33,931 nucleotides of DNA, taken from NCBI GenBank assembly GCA_948470065.1, contig CAOKNO010000027.1, positions 1 to 33,931 of the forward strand, read 5' to 3'. The notes under the pieces are model-generated. The model was given only the letters and a program-made list of their open reading frames with translations, searched no databases and was not told where the DNA came from. Position numbers and translations under genes: made by a program. Positions 26,913 to 33,931 of this stretch are shown here, piece after piece; position 1 is the stretch's first letter; each line of letters opens with the position of its first letter. This DNA comes from an uncultured Eubacterium sp. Its GTDB lineage: Bacteria > Bacillota > Clostridia > Lachnospirales > Lachnospiraceae.

Positions 26913-28277
26913 ATGAAGACACTTTTTATCGAATGCAACATGGGCGCTGCCGGCGACATGCTGATGGGCGCCCTCTATGAACTTCTTGACGAACCAAAGC
27001 AGCGTTCGTTCCTAGATACGATGAACGGGCTATTCCCAGATAAACTGATGATAAGCCCATCGCCTTCCGAAAAATGCGGCGTCTGGGGAACGAAAATGAA
27101 TGTGGCTATTTTAGGCAGGACAGAGGAAGCGGCTGGGCAAACCCCTGCGGACGAACCACACAATCACGGGCAGGAAGCCGTATCCCAGAGCCACCATGGA
27201 CAAGGCGCTTCTTCCCACCTACATGCTTCTTATCCCAAGATGCAGGCGGACATTGACCGCCTGCCCCTTCCTGCTTCCGTCAAAGAACATGCAAAAGCCG
27301 TCTATACCTTAATCGGTACGGCGGAAAGCAACGCCCACCACACTGAGATCTCGCAGATCCATTTCCACGAAGTGGGTACATTGGATGCGCTGATGGACGT
27401 CACTGGCTGCTGCCTTTTGATGGAACTGCTAGATCCAGAGCAAATCCTCGCGTCCCCCATCCATGTAGGAAGCGGCAGCGTACGCTGCGCCCATGGCGTC
27501 CTTCCAGTGCCTGCGCCAGCAACCGCCTATATCCTGCGGGATGTCCCAATCTACGGCGGAAGCATCGAAGGGGAATTGTGCACGCCCACTGGCGCCGCTT
27601 TGTTAAAACATTTCGTCACACAGTTTACGGCAATGCCTCCGATGTCTATCGAAAAAACAGGCTACGGCATGGGAACCCGCGACTTCTCCACCGCTAACTG
27701 CCTGCGTGCATTCTGGGGCAGCATGGAAATCCTTCCTGTGCCTTCCCCAAAGCAGCTCCCCGATTCATACGAAACAAAGCCATTGGCTCCCGTCACAGAA
27801 GAAGAAACCAGGCCAGATTTCTACACAGAACTGTTCCACAACTTAGACCAAATCTTAGAACTATCCTGCAACCTGGACGATATGAGCCCGGAAGCCGTAT
27901 CCTACGCCGTAAACCTCCTAATCGACGCTGGCGCCCTAGACGCCTATACGACCCCGGTTTATATGAAGAAAAACCGCCCTGGCCTCTTACTGACCTGCTT
28001 ATGCAATTTAGAAGAGGAGAGCCGCTTCAGCCGCTTGATCCTAACGCATACTGCTACCCGCGGCATCCGCATCCAGCCTTGCTACCGCAGGACGCTGGAC
28101 GCACAGTTCCGCAAAGTACGCACGATCTATGGAGAAATCACGGTAAAAATCAGCACTGGTTACGGCATTAGCAAATATAAGCCGGAGTACGAAGACGTCG
28201 CTTCCGCTGCTAAGCAGTGCAAAGTCCCGTTCCAGAAAGTATACGACGCAGCTATGGAAGCCTGCGGCAAATTATAG
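26913..28277 (+). CDS. larC: Nickel-inserting cyclometallase LarC (single-frame)
   Basis: LarC inserts nickel into pyridinium-3,5-bisthiocarboxylic acid mononucleotide in a CTP-dependent reaction. The 454-aa protein starts MKTLFIECNMGAAGDMLMGAL, the family hallmark, and contains EISQIHFHEVGTLDALMDV and NLDDMSPEAVSYAVNLL. A His-rich segment at about 82-106 (HNHG, SHHG, SSHLHA) lies in the usual nickel-binding linker. In L. plantarum the protein is split into larC1/larC2 and joined by programmed frameshifting; here the whole protein is one uninterrupted frame. It starts 5 bp after larB, with AGGAGG overlapping the larB stop. Termination is probably at the hairpin near 28308-28336. Confidence 0.95.
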   Translation: MKTLFIECNMGAAGDMLMGALYELLDEPKQRSFLDTMNGLFPDKLMISPSPSEKCGVWGTKMNVAILGRTEEAAGQTPADEPHNHGQEAVSQSHHGQGASSHLHASYPKMQADIDRLPLPASVKEHAKAVYTLIGTAESNAHHTEISQIHFHEVGTLDALMDVTGCCLLMELLDPEQILASPIHVGSGSVRCAHGVLPVPAPATAYILRDVPIYGGSIEGELCTPTGAALLKHFVTQFTAMPPMSIEKTGYGMGTRDFSTANCLRAFWGSMEILPVPSPKQLPDSYETKPLAPVTEEETRPDFYTELFHNLDQILELSCNLDDMSPEAVSYAVNLLIDAGALDAYTTPVYMKKNRPGLLLTCLCNLEEESRFSRLILTHTATRGIRIQPCYRRTLDAQFRKVRTIYGEITVKISTGYGISKYKPEYEDVASAAKQCKVPFQKVYDAAMEACGKL

Positions 28278-28300
28278 CGTGTTGCTTTTGCAACAAATCA

Positions 28301-28329
28301 CTTACCGCCGCAGTGCAATCCACGCGGAG
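28301..28329. repeat. 29-bp exact repeat, copy 1
   Basis: CTTACCGCCGCAGTGCAATC and the following nine bases recur exactly at 32384-32412. The unit folds as a bulged hairpin (CCGC-A-GTG with CAC-GCGG, loop CAATC). Confidence 0.85.
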
Positions 28330-28336
28330 GGTTTTT
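28308..28336 (+). terminator. Probable terminator of larC
   Basis: The bulged hairpin at 28308-28327 (seven pairs, five-base loop) is followed by AGGGTTTTTATT on the plus strand, 30 bp past the larC stop. A small TGTTGC/GCAACA palindrome (28280-28295) precedes it. Confidence 0.6.
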
Positions 28337-28373
28337 ATTCTATAGGACGCTCTTTCCTATTAGAATAAAAAAC
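28329..28373. repeat. 45-bp inverted-repeat module, copy 2
   Basis: Starts GGGTTTTTATTCTATAGGA and ends GAATAAAAAAC; the arms GTTTTTATTCTA and TAGAATAAAAAAC pair, as do TAGGA/TCCTA. About 80% identical to 25221-25265, and like it lies directly beside a minus-strand terminator stem. Confidence 0.75.
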
Positions 28374-28406
28374 GGATGGGGCATGCCTTTTGCGGCAGCC
28401 CCATCC
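28374..28406 (-). terminator. Terminator of the galE-deoC-mnmM unit
   Basis: GGATGGGGC (28374-28382) pairs with GCCCCATCC (28398-28406), extended by TGCC/GGCA. On the minus strand it is followed by GTTTTTTATTC, a strong U-tract supplied by the adjoining 45-bp repeat. Confidence 0.85.
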
Positions 28407-28432
28407 TATCATCCCCATTCCCCTCTTCTTAC

Positions 28433-28996
28433 TTACCTTTTAAAAAGGAAGACCGGGCTTGGCGGATGATTTCCCCGGTTCAGGTATTTGTTTTCTATCA
28501 CGGTAAAATCTTTGGCAGGAAGCCCCTTCAGGTACTCCATCAGGCATTCCTTCTCTTCAAACCCCGTATCCTTGCCGCTATATATGCACAGGCTCATCAT
28601 CCCGCCGCTCTTTAAGGCGGAAAGCCCTTTGGAAACTGCTGCCAGGCTCGTCTGGGGCAAGGTGGAAATGGAATGGTCGCCGCCAGGCAAATAGCCGAAA
28701 TTAAAACAGATTACGTCTACCGTGCCATCCTGCACATATTGATCCATATTCTCATGGCCATCTAGGATTAGCCTGGCACGTCCTGCATATCCTTCCCGTT
28801 CCAACAACGTTTTTGCCTCATCCAGCGCACATGCCTGGATATCAAATGCAAGGACCTTCCCTTCCTCCCCTGCAAGGCCGCATAAGAAAACGGTATCCTT
28901 CCCATTTCCCATCGTCGCATCCACATACAGCCCTCCCTTTGGGGCTTGCGAACGGATCACCTCATGGCACCAGTACGTAATCTGCGACTGCTTCAT
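28433..28996 (-). CDS. mnmM: Class I SAM-dependent methyltransferase, YtqB/MnmM family
   Basis: The 187-aa cytoplasmic protein belongs to the rRNA_methylase/YtqB family. It has the SAM-binding motif VDATMGNGKDTVFL, an acidic strand end AFDIQ, the signature FNFGYLPGGDHSI, and a C-terminal NHPPSPVFLFKR. Bacillus YtqB (MnmM) has been shown to methylate nm5s2U34 to mnm5s2U in tRNA; that activity is inferred here by family. It starts 36 bp after deoC and is probably the last gene of galE-deoC-mnmM, ahead of a strong terminator. Confidence 0.85.
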   Translation of the reverse strand: MKQSQITYWCHEVIRSQAPKGGLYVDATMGNGKDTVFLCGLAGEEGKVLAFDIQACALDEAKTLLEREGYAGRARLILDGHENMDQYVQDGTVDVICFNFGYLPGGDHSISTLPQTSLAAVSKGLSALKSGGMMSLCIYSGKDTGFEEKECLMEYLKGLPAKDFTVIENKYLNRGNHPPSPVFLFKR

Positions 28997-29032
28997 ATCC
29001 TTCCACCCCTATCACAATCTTTCGCCTGGCCT

Positions 29033-29689
29033 CTATCCATCAATTTCTTTTAAGATATTCAGCAGCCTGCTCGTGCCCAGGCGTTCTGCGCCTAAGCGGA
29101 TAAACTCTTCCGCGTCTGCAAAGGAATTAATCCCGCCAGAAGCCTTGATTTCCACGTCGCTGCCCACGTGCGCCCGCATCAATGTAACATCTGGGAACGT
29201 TGCGCCCGCGCTCGAAAACCCGGTCGAGGTCTTAATAAACTTCGCGCCTGCGTTCGTTACGATTTCGCACATCTTAATCTTCTCTTCCTCAGTCAGCAGG
29301 CAGGTTTCAATAATGACCTTTAAAACCCTTCCATCACATGCTTTTCGGATTTCCCGGATTTCATCTTCAATTTCCTGATACCGCTTATCCTTCAGATAGC
29401 CGATGTTGATTACCATATCAATTTCCGAAGCCCCATTTGCAATCGCATCCTTTGCTTCAAAAATCTTTACGGACGTCGTACTGTATCCATTGGGAAAGCC
29501 GATGACGGTACAGATTGGCAGTTTTCCTTGCACATATTCCACCGACTGCTTTACATAAGTTGCAGGAATACAGGCCGAAGCCGCCCCATACCGCATTGCA
29601 TCATCTAAAATCTGCCGGACTTCCTCCCAAGTAGCCGTCTGTGTCAATAACGTATGATCAATTTTCTTCAAAATTTTTTCCTTTTCCAT
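29033..29689 (-). CDS. deoC: Deoxyribose-phosphate aldolase
   Basis: DeoC splits 2-deoxyribose 5-phosphate into glyceraldehyde 3-phosphate and acetaldehyde. It acts in deoxynucleoside catabolism in the cytoplasm. The 218-aa protein shows the Schiff-base lysine in [14 protein letters not shown] (Lys 153), the second lysine in EIKASGGI (Lys 182) and the Asp in EIDMVINIG (Asp 91). The ATG at 29689 follows AAAGGGGAAAGC. It lies 27 bp after galE and 36 bp before the methyltransferase. No other deo genes are nearby. Confidence 0.97.
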   Translation of the reverse strand: MEKEKILKKIDHTLLTQTATWEEVRQILDDAMRYGAASACIPATYVKQSVEYVQGKLPICTVIGFPNGYSTTSVKIFEAKDAIANGASEIDMVINIGYLKDKRYQEIEDEIREIRKACDGRVLKVIIETCLLTEEEKIKMCEIVTNAGAKFIKTSTGFSSAGATFPDVTLMRAHVGSDVEIKASGGINSFADAEEFIRLGAERLGTSRLLNILKEIDG

Positions 29690-29716
29690 TGCTTTCCCCT
29701 TTGCTGCTGTCCCGTC

Positions 29717-30733
29717 TTACTCCTCATACCCATTCGGGTTATTCTTCTGCCATCTCCAGGAATCTGCGCACATCTCCTTAATGCCGTTTGCCGCTTCCCA
29801 TCCCAGCTCTTCTTTCGCTTTGGACGGGTCGCAGTAACACGTTGCAATATCGCCTGGACGGCGCGGCTTGATGCTATACGGGATTTTAATATCGTTCGCT
29901 TCCTCAAAATTCTTAACGATATCAAGCACGCTGTAGCCATGCCCCGTCCCTAAGTTATAGATACAAAGGCCAGCCTTTTCCTCAATTTTCTTCAACGCTT
30001 TTACATGGCCAAGCGCAAGATCCACCACATGGATATAATCACGGACGCCCGTCCCATCTGGCGTATCATAGTCATTGCCGAAAACGCCCAGTTCTTTTAA
30101 CTTGCCTACTGCCACCTGTGTGATGTAAGGCATCAGGTTATTGGGGATACCGTTGGGGTTCTCGCCCATCGTACCGGATTTGTGCGCGCCAATTGGGTTG
30201 AAGTAACGGAGAAGGATGACATTCCATTCCTCATCTGCCTTCTGGATATCCATCAGCACCTGCTCTAACATGGATTTCGTCCATCCATACGGGTTCGTAC
30301 ACTGTCCCTTCGGGCACTCTTCTGTAATCGGGATCTCCGCAGGATCCCCATAAACGGTCGCAGACGAAGAGAAAATAATATTCTTACACCCATTCTGCCG
30401 CATCACATCCACCAAAGTCAGCGTACCTGCAATGTTGTTGTTATAATATTCCCACGGCTTTGCCACCGATTCCCCAACCGCTTTCAGCCCTGCAAAATGG
30501 ATGCAGCTATCAATGCTTTCTTTTGCAAAGATCTCATTTAAAACGGCACGGTCTAAAATATCTCCTTTGTAAAACGTTACCTTCTTGCCCGTCAGCGTCT
30601 CTACACGCTCTAACGATTTCTCGCTGGAATTAGAAAGGTTGTCAAGCACAACCACATCATACCCTGCATCCAATAATTCCACGCAGGTATGGCTACCAAT
30701 GTATCCTGCGCCGCCCGTTACTAAAATTGCCAT
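29717..30733 (-). CDS. galE: UDP-glucose 4-epimerase
   Basis: GalE interconverts UDP-glucose and UDP-galactose using bound NAD+ in the Leloir pathway and for surface polysaccharide precursors. The ATG at 30733 follows AAGGAGATGGTAAA and gives the correct N-terminus [15 protein letters not shown]; an earlier in-frame ATG adds 13 non-conserved residues. The 338-aa SDR-fold protein has the NAD-binding [17 protein letters not shown], the active-site FSSSATVYG, and YGWTK (Tyr 149, Lys 153). It is the first gene of the probable galE-deoC-mnmM operon and has a good promoter. It is not next to galK or galT. Confidence 0.97.
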   Translation of the reverse strand: MAILVTGGAGYIGSHTCVELLDAGYDVVVLDNLSNSSEKSLERVETLTGKKVTFYKGDILDRAVLNEIFAKESIDSCIHFAGLKAVGESVAKPWEYYNNNIAGTLTLVDVMRQNGCKNIIFSSSATVYGDPAEIPITEECPKGQCTNPYGWTKSMLEQVLMDIQKADEEWNVILLRYFNPIGAHKSGTMGENPNGIPNNLMPYITQVAVGKLKELGVFGNDYDTPDGTGVRDYIHVVDLALGHVKALKKIEEKAGLCIYNLGTGHGYSVLDIVKNFEEANDIKIPYSIKPRRPGDIATCYCDPSKAKEELGWEAANGIKEMCADSWRWQKNNPNGYEE

Positions 30734-30835
30734 TTTACCATCTCCTTTTCTTATGCCCGCCTTACACCCCATCCATGCGTTCTACCCGCATATATAGCCG
30801 CAAAGGCAGGTTGCCTTGTAGTTTCCTGTACCATT

Positions 30836-30864
30836 AGTATACCCATTTTTTCCAGTCCTGTACA
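30836..30864 (-). promoter_or_regulatory. Promoter of galE
   Basis: On the minus strand TGTACA (30859-30864), 17-bp spacer, TATACT (30836-30841). The galE leader would be about 100 nt. Confidence 0.65.
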
Positions 30865-30902
30865 GAGCGAAATGTATACGATATATGTAATTTTGTTGTA
30901 TA

Positions 30903-30931
30903 TTGCCTTTTTATGCCAGGCAAGGTATACT
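30903..30931 (+). promoter_or_regulatory. Promoter with embedded inverted repeat toward the AraC-type gene
   Basis: TTGCCT (30903-30908), 17-bp spacer and TATACT (30926-30931). TTGCCT is mirrored by AGGCAA (30918-30923) inside the spacer, giving an operator-like palindrome spanning 30903-30923. Confidence 0.6.
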
Positions 30932-31158
30932 AGAAACGGTTGTAATGCCTTCCCACCAAAAACCGACAACGCAATATCGCAGAGATAAAACAGGATTTAG
31001 GATTGCCGATATACAAAATTCTGGATATGGTAGAGGAATTGAAACAACCGTGGAAAAATTATCTGAGTTCGACTTTTGGATAACACCATCATATGGCGTT
31101 TATTGGGGAATGCCACAAAATAATTTGATTCAGAGATTACTAAGAAAGGCCAAACAGA

Positions 31159-32004
31159 ATGGATTCTAACTATAAAAACTCTTATAAAAACCCGAAAAAA
31201 GAACTTGTTTCCCTTTGCGTGTACAACGCTGGCTTCCAGAAATGCGAAGCCCTCCACCAATGGGGCCCAGGCATCCGGGATCATTATCTGATCCACCATA
31301 TTATTACTGGCAAAGGGTTTTTCCAGGTTAGCGGGAATACTTATGAATTGAACGAAGGGGATACGTTCTTAGTCTATCCCCAGACCGAGGCCACGTATTA
31401 TGCCGACGCCAAAAATCCCTGGGAATACGCATGGGTCGGGTTCAGCGGAAGCGACGCCGCTATGATTCTAAAGGCAACGGATTTCTCCCCGTCCTCTCCC
31501 GTCCTGTTTACCAGCAGCTTAAAAGATGACATCCAGTCACACCTTATGGGCATTTACGAAGCGTGCGGGAACGGGTTTGTAGATTCTGTGGAAATGACAG
31601 GGCGGCTGTACTGTACCCTGGCTCTTTTTATGAAACATTCCAGCAAAGTGGAACAGACCAATACGGCCGGCAGCTATGTACAGACTGCCATTGCTTATAT
31701 CTCCGCGAATTATTCCTACCCAATTACGGTGGAAGATATCGCGAATTATGTAGGCGTCAGCAGAAGCCATCTGTTCCGCTCCTTTGAACGTGTTTTACAG
31801 AAATCACCGAAAGAATACCTGACTTCCTTCCGCATCAAGGAAGCCAGGTATCTCTTAGAACATTCTTCCTTGTCCATTACGGCAATTGCCAATTCCGTTG
31901 GGTTTGACAATGGGCTGTACTTTTCTAAAACCTTCCACAAGGCTGTAGGCGTCCCGCCCAGGGAATACCGGCAGGAAAAGAAGAATCACGACAGCCGCCA
32001 TTAA
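31159..32004 (+). CDS. AraC-family transcriptional regulator with cupin sensor domain
   Basis: The 281-aa DNA-binding protein has an N-terminal cupin-like AraC ligand domain (about 15-155; HHIITGKGFFQVSGNTYELNEGDTFLVYP). It is followed by a C-terminal double helix-turn-helix (about 172-272; ITVEDIANYVGVSRSHLFRSFERV and SITAIANSVGFDNGLYFSKTFHKAVGVPPREYR). This architecture typically responds to a sugar or small molecule and activates transport or glycosidase genes. The target is unknown: the gene is divergent from galE, so galE is one candidate. The ATG follows AAGAAAGG. It ends 9 bp from a convergent LRR gene remnant with no terminator in between. Confidence 0.92.
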   Translation: MDSNYKNSYKNPKKELVSLCVYNAGFQKCEALHQWGPGIRDHYLIHHIITGKGFFQVSGNTYELNEGDTFLVYPQTEATYYADAKNPWEYAWVGFSGSDAAMILKATDFSPSSPVLFTSSLKDDIQSHLMGIYEACGNGFVDSVEMTGRLYCTLALFMKHSSKVEQTNTAGSYVQTAIAYISANYSYPITVEDIANYVGVSRSHLFRSFERVLQKSPKEYLTSFRIKEARYLLEHSSLSITAIANSVGFDNGLYFSKTFHKAVGVPPREYRQEKKNHDSRH

Positions 32005-32013
32005 TGGAATCCC

Positions 32014-32301
32014 CTACCGGATAGAACTAATCTGGACTTTTTTCCCTTGCCCTTTTTTCTGGAGTATCTTTCGGTAGGCGTTTCGTTTCTTTGCTGGGAC
32101 TTTGATCTTTGCATTGGATTTGATTCCCTTGAGCGCATTTTTCCCAACGCTTTTCAGCTTAGTGGATGTTATTGTTACCGTTGCCAGCTTCTTGCAGTTT
32201 TTAAATGCGCCAGACCCAATCTTTGTTACATTTTTCCCTATGGTAACTTTCGTAAGCTTGCTGCATGCCTCCAAGGCAGAATTTCCAAACTGTAATCTCA
32301 A
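32014..32301 (-). pseudogene. Remnant of a BspA-type LRR surface protein (C-terminal fragment)
   Basis: The 95-codon frame encodes two BspA/LRR_5 repeats (ALEACSKLTKVTIGKNV and AFKNCKKLATVTITSTKL). A closing cap (IKVPAKKRNAYRKIL) resembles the C-terminal cap of the GH2 protein at 13012-13150. It has no signal peptide, ribosome binding site or ATG; the first possible start is TTG, with an in-frame TAA three codons upstream. It is therefore the tail of a deleted gene, now abutting the rplQ terminator region. It shows that a second LRR surface protein once lay here. Confidence 0.7.
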
Positions 32302-32383
32302 ATGTTTTTACCAAAACACCGGAATAATTATGCTTTCCCCTAAGGGCTTTTAAACCCTTCCTTTGTTTCATCTGGCTCGCTTC

Positions 32384-32412
32384 CTTACCGCCGCAGTGCA
32401 ATCCACGCGGAG
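32384..32412. repeat. 29-bp exact repeat, copy 2
   Basis: Identical to 28301-28329 but followed by CGTTAAAAAAC instead of the T-tract and 45-bp module, so it is not a plus-strand terminator here. It lies just downstream (minus sense) of the rplQ terminator. Confidence 0.85.
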
Positions 32413-32422
32413 CGTTAAAAAA

Positions 32423-32467
32423 CAGCAGCCAGAAAGGATACATTTCAAATATCCTTTCTGGCTGCTG
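32423..32467 (-). terminator. Terminator of the rpoA-rplQ operon
   Basis: A perfect 18-bp stem (32423-32440 with 32450-32467) with a 9-nt loop is followed on the minus strand by GTTTTTTAAC. It is the strongest terminator in the window and closes the ribosomal protein operon, about 30 bp past the rplQ stop. Confidence 0.92.
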
Positions 32468-32498
32468 CATTTATCCAGAACTTATCCGATTCTTATTC

Positions 32499-33035
32499 TT
32501 ATACTAACTCGAGAAGAACTTCTAAAGCCCCGTCCCCTTTACGCTGCCCGATCTTTACGATTCTGGTATAACCACCATTACGGCCTACATACTTTGGAGC
32601 GATTTCGTCAAAAATCTTAGCTGCAACGTCAACCTTCTTGGTATTCCTCTTCTTCCCTTTGTTCTCCTTCGGAACATCGGTTACAGGGTATAATACCTTG
32701 TTCATCTGACGCCTAGCATGTAAACGGGAAGGAAGGTCTTTTTTGATTTCTTTCTCTACTTCATCGTATACGGTACGCCTCTTGCCGTCGACAACTTCTT
32801 TTACCCTTTTGCCGTTCTCATCCTTCCGAGCGACCTTCGCCATTACCGTAACCTTTTCAAAATTATCTTTTTCCCGAATGCCCATGGCAATTAAGCCTTC
32901 TGCGACTTTTCGGATTTCTTTTGCCTTCGCTTCTGTCGTAACGATCTTGCCATGGTACAGCAATGCCGTTACCTGGTTCCTGATTAAGGCCTTCCTCTGG
33001 TCAGAGGTCCTGCCTAATTTCCTATATTTTGCCAT
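32499..33035 (-). CDS. rplQ: 50S ribosomal protein L17
   Basis: L17 lies near the peptide exit tunnel of the large subunit. The ATG at 33035 follows GGAGGATGGAACA and gives MAKYRKLGRTSDQRKALIRN, the conserved N-terminus. At 178 aa it is about 50 residues longer than typical L17. The extra material is a basic segment in the middle (about 68-135; includes KDENGKRVKEVVDGKRRTVY and KENKGKKRNTKK). The C-terminal GGYTRIVKIGQRKGDGALEVLLELV is canonical. It is the last gene of the operon, downstream of rpoA. Confidence 0.96.
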   Translation of the reverse strand: MAKYRKLGRTSDQRKALIRNQVTALLYHGKIVTTEAKAKEIRKVAEGLIAMGIREKDNFEKVTVMAKVARKDENGKRVKEVVDGKRRTVYDEVEKEIKKDLPSRLHARRQMNKVLYPVTDVPKENKGKKRNTKKVDVAAKIFDEIAPKYVGRNGGYTRIVKIGQRKGDGALEVLLELV

Positions 33036-33230
33036 TGTTCCATCCTCCATTTATGGCATATCTGGCAGCGCCTTTTGGACTTACCTGCCAAATACGGTTA
33101 TTCTTGTATCTGCCCTCTTGCGGAGGGAAGCCATGCCGTTGGTTACGCCTGCGCCGCAGGCATATGTGGGCATCCCGGCAAGGCTGGCAAGGCTTCGCCT
33201 TTCTGGTCTTACAAACCTTGCGCTATATTC
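33036..33230. other. Long rpoA-rplQ spacer with a GC-rich palindrome
   Basis: The 195-bp spacer is unusually long for this gene pair. It contains a 15-nt palindrome GCCTGCGCCGCAGGC (33147-33161) and several GGCAAGGC repeats. It encodes nothing recognisable. Confidence 0.5.
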
Positions 33231-33931
33231 CTATTCTTCCCCTGGGTTTAGCTGCAGCCCAAGTTCTTTTAGCTTCGCCAATACTTCTTCCAAGGACTTC
33301 CGCCCAAGGTTCCGTACCTTCATCATATCTTCCGGCGTCCGGTTCGTCAGTTCCTCGACTGTATTGATCCCTGCCCGTTTCAGGCAGTTGTAGGAACGGA
33401 CGGACAACTCCAGTTCGTCTATGTTCATTTCCAGTACTTTTTCCTTCGCATTGTCTTCTTTTTCAATCATGACTTCTGCGGTCCTGGCATTCTCTGATAA
33501 GTCGATAAACAAGTTCAGATGCTCGCTCAGGACTTTTGCCGCCAGGCTTACGGCTTCGTCTGGCTCTAACGTACCGTTGGTATATACGTCCAAGGTCAGC
33601 TTGTCATAATCTGTGATCTGGCCGACACGGGTATTCTCAATGGTAAGGTTCACACGCTCTACCGGCGTATAAATCGAATCCACCGCAATTACGCCAATCG
33701 GGACGTCTTCGCTCTTATTCTTATCCGCACTTACATAGCCACGGCCTTTCGTAATGGTCAATTCCATATACAGCCTGGAATCTGCGCCCCCATTTAAGTG
33801 GGCAATCACAAGTTCCGGGTTCAGCACCTGGATATCCGGATCTACCTGGATATCTGCTGCCGTAACTACCCCTTCCCCTTCAAATTCAATATAAGCAACT
33901 TTAGACTCGTTTGTTGGGCTGGTGTTTTTCA
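33231..33931 (-). CDS. rpoA: RNA polymerase alpha subunit, C-terminal part (5' end outside window)
   Basis: The frame is open through the right edge of the window. The visible part starts within the N-terminal domain ([78 protein letters not shown]). It ends with the alpha-CTD ([40 protein letters not shown]), which contacts UP elements and activators. The order rpoA-rplQ is universal in bacteria. No frameshift or missing region is visible. Confidence 0.97.
   Translation of the reverse strand, partial: KNTSPTNESKVAYIEFEGEGVVTAADIQVDPDIQVLNPELVIAHLNGGADSRLYMELTITKGRGYVSADKNKSEDVPIGVIAVDSIYTPVERVNLTIENTRVGQITDYDKLTLDVYTNGTLEPDEAVSLAAKVLSEHLNLFIDLSENARTAEVMIEKEDNAKEKVLEMNIDELELSVRSYNCLKRAGINTVEELTNRTPEDMMKVRNLGRKSLEEVLAKLKELGLQLNPGEE

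Larger units (their letters stand above)
30734..31158. other. 425-bp divergent intergenic region galE/araC-type gene
   Basis: It contains the minus-strand galE promoter, a plus-strand promoter with a palindrome in its spacer, and a start-less 45-codon plus-strand open frame ending at about 31082. No complete gene was recognised. Confidence 0.6.

Noticed and set aside
30903..31169. Plus-strand 88-codon open frame before the AraC-type gene
   Set aside because: Its start lies within the promoter, no ribosome binding site precedes any ATG, and it overlaps the AraC-type start; composition is not convincing.
1..33931. CRISPR arrays, tRNA or rRNA genes
   Set aside because: No regularly spaced direct repeats, cloverleaf-like segments or rRNA sequence were recognised.

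Overview
The window looks like chromosomal DNA of a spore-forming, gut-type member of the Lachnospiraceae (Clostridia). The evidence is a moderate G+C content, sporulation genes (gpr, spoIIP), large secreted BspA-like and Fn3 proteins typical of gut Firmicutes, several TTG starts with strong AGGAGG-type ribosome binding sites, and a family of GC-rich intrinsic terminators. Most genes lie on the minus strand. Both ends are cut inside genes: a 6-phosphofructokinase at the left and rpoA at the right.

Layout from left to right. (1) The C-terminal part of a 6-phosphofructokinase (+) converges on a two-gene secreted-protein unit (-). That unit encodes a 1801-residue M60-family (mucin-type) metallopeptidase with a type I dockerin, and a smaller secreted protein with three Fn3 domains and an N-terminal beta-rich domain that could be cohesin-like. 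(2) corA, spoIIP and gpr (-) face rpsT (+); the gpr-spoIIP/rpsT order is conserved in Bacillus. (3) A remnant Rpn/PD-(D/E)XK 'transposase' gene has lost its catalytic core. Next to it is a mini inverted-repeat element sitting inside a terminator-like hairpin. (4) A minus-strand run reads pRiA4b ORF-3-like protein, proA, a hybrid sensor kinase with two receiver domains, and a 1403-residue secreted GH2 glycosidase ending in BspA leucine-rich repeats. (5) ilvD and a His-less HPr-like protein (-) each have a good promoter. (6) larB-larC (+) make the nickel-pincer nucleotide cofactor. (7) galE-deoC-mnmM-like genes (-) form a probable operon, divergent from an AraC-family regulator (+). (8) A decayed BspA-type LRR fragment is followed by rplQ and rpoA (-), the end of the ribosomal protein operon.

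The secreted M60 peptidase, the Fn3 protein and the GH2-LRR enzyme suggest a host-glycoprotein (mucin-like) foraging lifestyle. The hybrid kinase lies directly upstream of the GH2 gene and may be co-transcribed with it. The most unusual non-coding signals are a 45-bp inverted-repeat module found twice beside minus-strand terminators, an exact 29-bp duplicated hairpin module 4 kb apart, and the mini transposon-like palindrome nested in a terminator. No tRNA, rRNA, CRISPR array or complete insertion sequence was recognised.
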